Part shown: in pieces, positions 62,786-64,000 of the stretch
Position numbering within the stretch: the stretch's first letter is position 1
How the letters are laid out: each line of letters starts with the position of its first letter
Assembly (NCBI RefSeq): GCF_020181595.1
Contig: NZ_CP084028.1
Location: 2,179,193-2,243,192, forward strand
From: [Mycobacterium] vasticus
GTDB lineage: Bacteria; Actinomycetota; Actinomycetes; Mycobacteriales; Mycobacteriaceae
Length of the DNA stretch: 64,000 bases
Direction: 5' to 3'
The notes under the pieces: generated by a model
Databases searched by the model: none
Seen by the model: only the letters and a program-made list of their open reading frames with translations
What the model was told of the DNA's origin: nothing
Made by a program: the position numbers and the translations under genes

Positions 62786-63235
62786 TCAGCCGAATTCCGC
62801 CGCGGGATCGGTGTGGCCGGCGTTGCCGGCCCGGCGCGGCAGCTCGACGACGACGTTGGTGGCCTTCACCGATGCCACGACCAGGCTGCCGGGCTGCAAC
62901 CCCAGTTCCTCGGCGGCTTCACGGCTGACCAGCGACACCAGCCGAAACGGACCGGCCTGGATGTCGACCTGTGCCATCACCTTGTCGCTGGTCACCGCGG
63001 TCACCAGCCCGACCAGCCGGTTACGGGCCGACTGGCCCACCACCGGGTTGCGCGACACCGGCTCGACGGCGGCACGCTCTTGGGCGAAGCGGGCCAACTC
63101 GGCCCCGTCGACCATGCGCGGACCGCTGCCCGCGGTGGCCGACAGGCGATCGGAATCGATCCACCGGCGAACGGTGTCGTCACTGACCCCGAGCAACTCG
63201 GCGACTTCGGCGATGCGAAAACGTGGCACGCGCAT
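62786..63235 (-). CDS. HTH-TOBE (Mop-like) regulator
   Basis: A 149-residue protein. The N-terminal MerR/excisionase-like HTH is FRIAEVAELLGVSDDTVRRWIDSDRL, and the C-terminal TOBE/Mop domain (SARNRLVGLVTAVTSDKVMAQVDIQAG...SLVVASVKATNVVVELP) can bind molybdate-like oxyanions. It lies between the ABC gene and pncA, 4 bp from pncA on the same strand. A molybdate or oxyanion-sensing role is inferred from the domain. Confidence 0.82.
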   Translation of the reverse strand: MRVPRFRIAEVAELLGVSDDTVRRWIDSDRLSATAGSGPRMVDGAELARFAQERAAVEPVSRNPVVGQSARNRLVGLVTAVTSDKVMAQVDIQAGPFRLVSLVSREAAEELGLQPGSLVVASVKATNVVVELPRRAGNAGHTDPAAEFG

Positions 63236-63239
63236 GAGC

Positions 63240-63806
63240 TTATCTCCGCAGAAGGTCGACGCCGCCGGAACGCAACGCGGCCAGCGCGGCGGCGGTCGTC
63301 TCCGGTGCCACGCCTACGGTCAGGTCGAGCAACACCGTGGTATCGAAACCGGCGCGGATCGCGTCCTCGGCGGTGGCTCGCACGCAGTGGTCGGTGGCGA
63401 TGCCGACCACGTCGACACTGTCCACCCCACGCTGGACCAGCCAGTCGGCCAGCCCGACGCCGTCGTCGTCGGCGCCGTCGAACCCGCTGTAACCCGCGCC
63501 GAAGGCGCCCTTGGAAAAGACCGCCTCGATCCGATCGGTGCACAGATCGGGGTGAAACGCCGCCCCGGCGGTGCCCGCGATGCAGTGCGGCGGCCATGAC
63601 GTCACATAGTCGGGATGGTCGGAGAAATGCCCGCCGGGGTCGATGTGACGATCCTGGGTCGCCACCACGTGCGCGTAGCGGTCGCGGGCCGTCACGCCGT
63701 CCAGGTAGTGGGTGAGGTCTCGGGCGAGGGCCGCGCCACCGGTCACCGCCAGTGCTCCCCCTTCGCAGAAGTCGCGCTGGACATCGACGATGACCAGAGC
63801 CCGCAT
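63240..63806 (-). CDS. pncA: Nicotinamidase/pyrazinamidase PncA
   Basis: A 188-residue isochorismatase-fold amidase. The catalytic triad is Asp8 (VIVDVQRDF), Lys99 (VFSKGAFG) and Cys141 (ATDHCVRATAEDA). Metal ligands are Asp52, His54, His60 and His74 (QDRHIDPGGHF, WPPHCIAG), each three positions beyond the M. tuberculosis numbering. It converts nicotinamide to nicotinate and in pathogenic relatives activates pyrazinamide. The start is at MRALVIVD; the longer frame is not homologous. Confidence 0.93.
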   Translation of the reverse strand: MRALVIVDVQRDFCEGGALAVTGGAALARDLTHYLDGVTARDRYAHVVATQDRHIDPGGHFSDHPDYVTSWPPHCIAGTAGAAFHPDLCTDRIEAVFSKGAFGAGYSGFDGADDDGVGLADWLVQRGVDSVDVVGIATDHCVRATAEDAIRAGFDTTVLLDLTVGVAPETTAAALAALRSGGVDLLRR

Positions 63807-63926
63807 GCCGTCCACCGTATCGCCGGCGCCGTGGGCGAATCCCTTTTCGCCGTCCGCAGAATCCGGTTCGGCCCGCACCGTGCGCGGTACATTGGCCAGC
63901 ATCCGACGTGTTCAGGAGCGAGGCAG

Positions 63927-64000
63927 ATGACTACCGGTGATTTCCACCCGAACAACCCCGGCTACGGGCCCGGTTCCGGTCAGGGTTTCGGCCAGCCCGG
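63927..64000 (+). CDS. Start of a Gly/Pro-rich protein, truncated by the window edge
   Basis: An ATG with AGGAGCGAGG upstream begins MTTGDFHPNNPGYGPGSGQG and runs off the window. The Gly/Pro/Gln-rich start is like many mycobacterial membrane proteins with disordered N-termini, but too little is visible to name it. Confidence 0.55.
   Translation, partial: MTTGDFHPNNPGYGPGSGQGFGQP

Overview
This window is actinobacterial, high-GC DNA from a mycobacterium (Mycobacterium/Mycolicibacterium type). The evidence is glycine-rich PGRS proteins, a CmtR/PacL/CtpG operon, MazEF6-like, CadI, a WES/DGAT acyltransferase, an acyl-ACP desaturase, DUF732, and a sugar-ABC/pncA neighbourhood that matches the M. 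tuberculosis Rv2038c-Rv2043c order. The left 37 kb is stacked mobile DNA; the right 26 kb is ordinary chromosome.

Region 1 (1-18 kb) is a recombinase-rich accessory zone. An integrase gene (136-1065) is cut at its HSFRR active-site codons by the end of a mobile element lying mostly off the left edge. A dead IS3 fragment and an intact IS481-family element (1906-3023, with a 6-bp target duplication) follow. Two PGRS proteins that carry signal peptides instead of a PE domain flank a trypsin-like protein whose catalytic Ser is Thr. From 8.3 to 17.4 kb lies a three-gene element (tyrosine recombinase, XRE regulator, zinc-knuckle recombinase). Its recombinase gene is split at the same HSFRR codons by a complete 6.1-kb Tn554/RIT-like element (10358-16459) with three tyrosine recombinases and a TnpC-like DUF6262 protein. 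The same element has therefore entered two different integrase genes at the same conserved catalytic site. A MazEF6-like toxin-antitoxin pair follows.

Region 2 (18540-35556, 17.0 kb) reads as a Tn7-like transposon: tnsA-tnsB-tnsC-tniQ at the left end, then metal-resistance cargo. I can align one left end with three right ends (26.6, 30.4 and 35.6 kb), each closing a cargo module: (i) cmtR-pacL-ctpG; (ii) arsR/arsM-acr3-arsC-ynfA; (iii) merR-DUF2182/pacL-Cu ATPase, an IS remnant, a thioredoxin-like gene and broken ynfA. Each right end contains an inverted repeat with compensatory changes. Modules ii and iii end in duplicated DNA. The ends of the full element abut a 12-bp direct repeat with one mismatch. 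I regard this serial-right-end, module-stacking Tn7-like element as the most likely undescribed system here.

Region 3 (35.6-37.6 kb) is a further arsR/cadI/acr3 cluster like Rv2640c-Rv2641 of M. tuberculosis.

Region 4 (37.6-64 kb) is chromosomal. It holds lipid genes (hydrolase, WES/DGAT, desaturase), a CoA-ester catabolic cluster (thiolase, two acyl-CoA dehydrogenases, a fused double CoA-transferase, LysR, SDR), a divergent aconitase with an AhpD-like protein, a TehA-type transporter, a sugar ABC transporter operon, a YhgE/Pip membrane protein with a degenerate ABC ATPase, a TOBE regulator and pncA. The start of one more gene runs off the right edge. I saw no rRNA, tRNA or CRISPR array.
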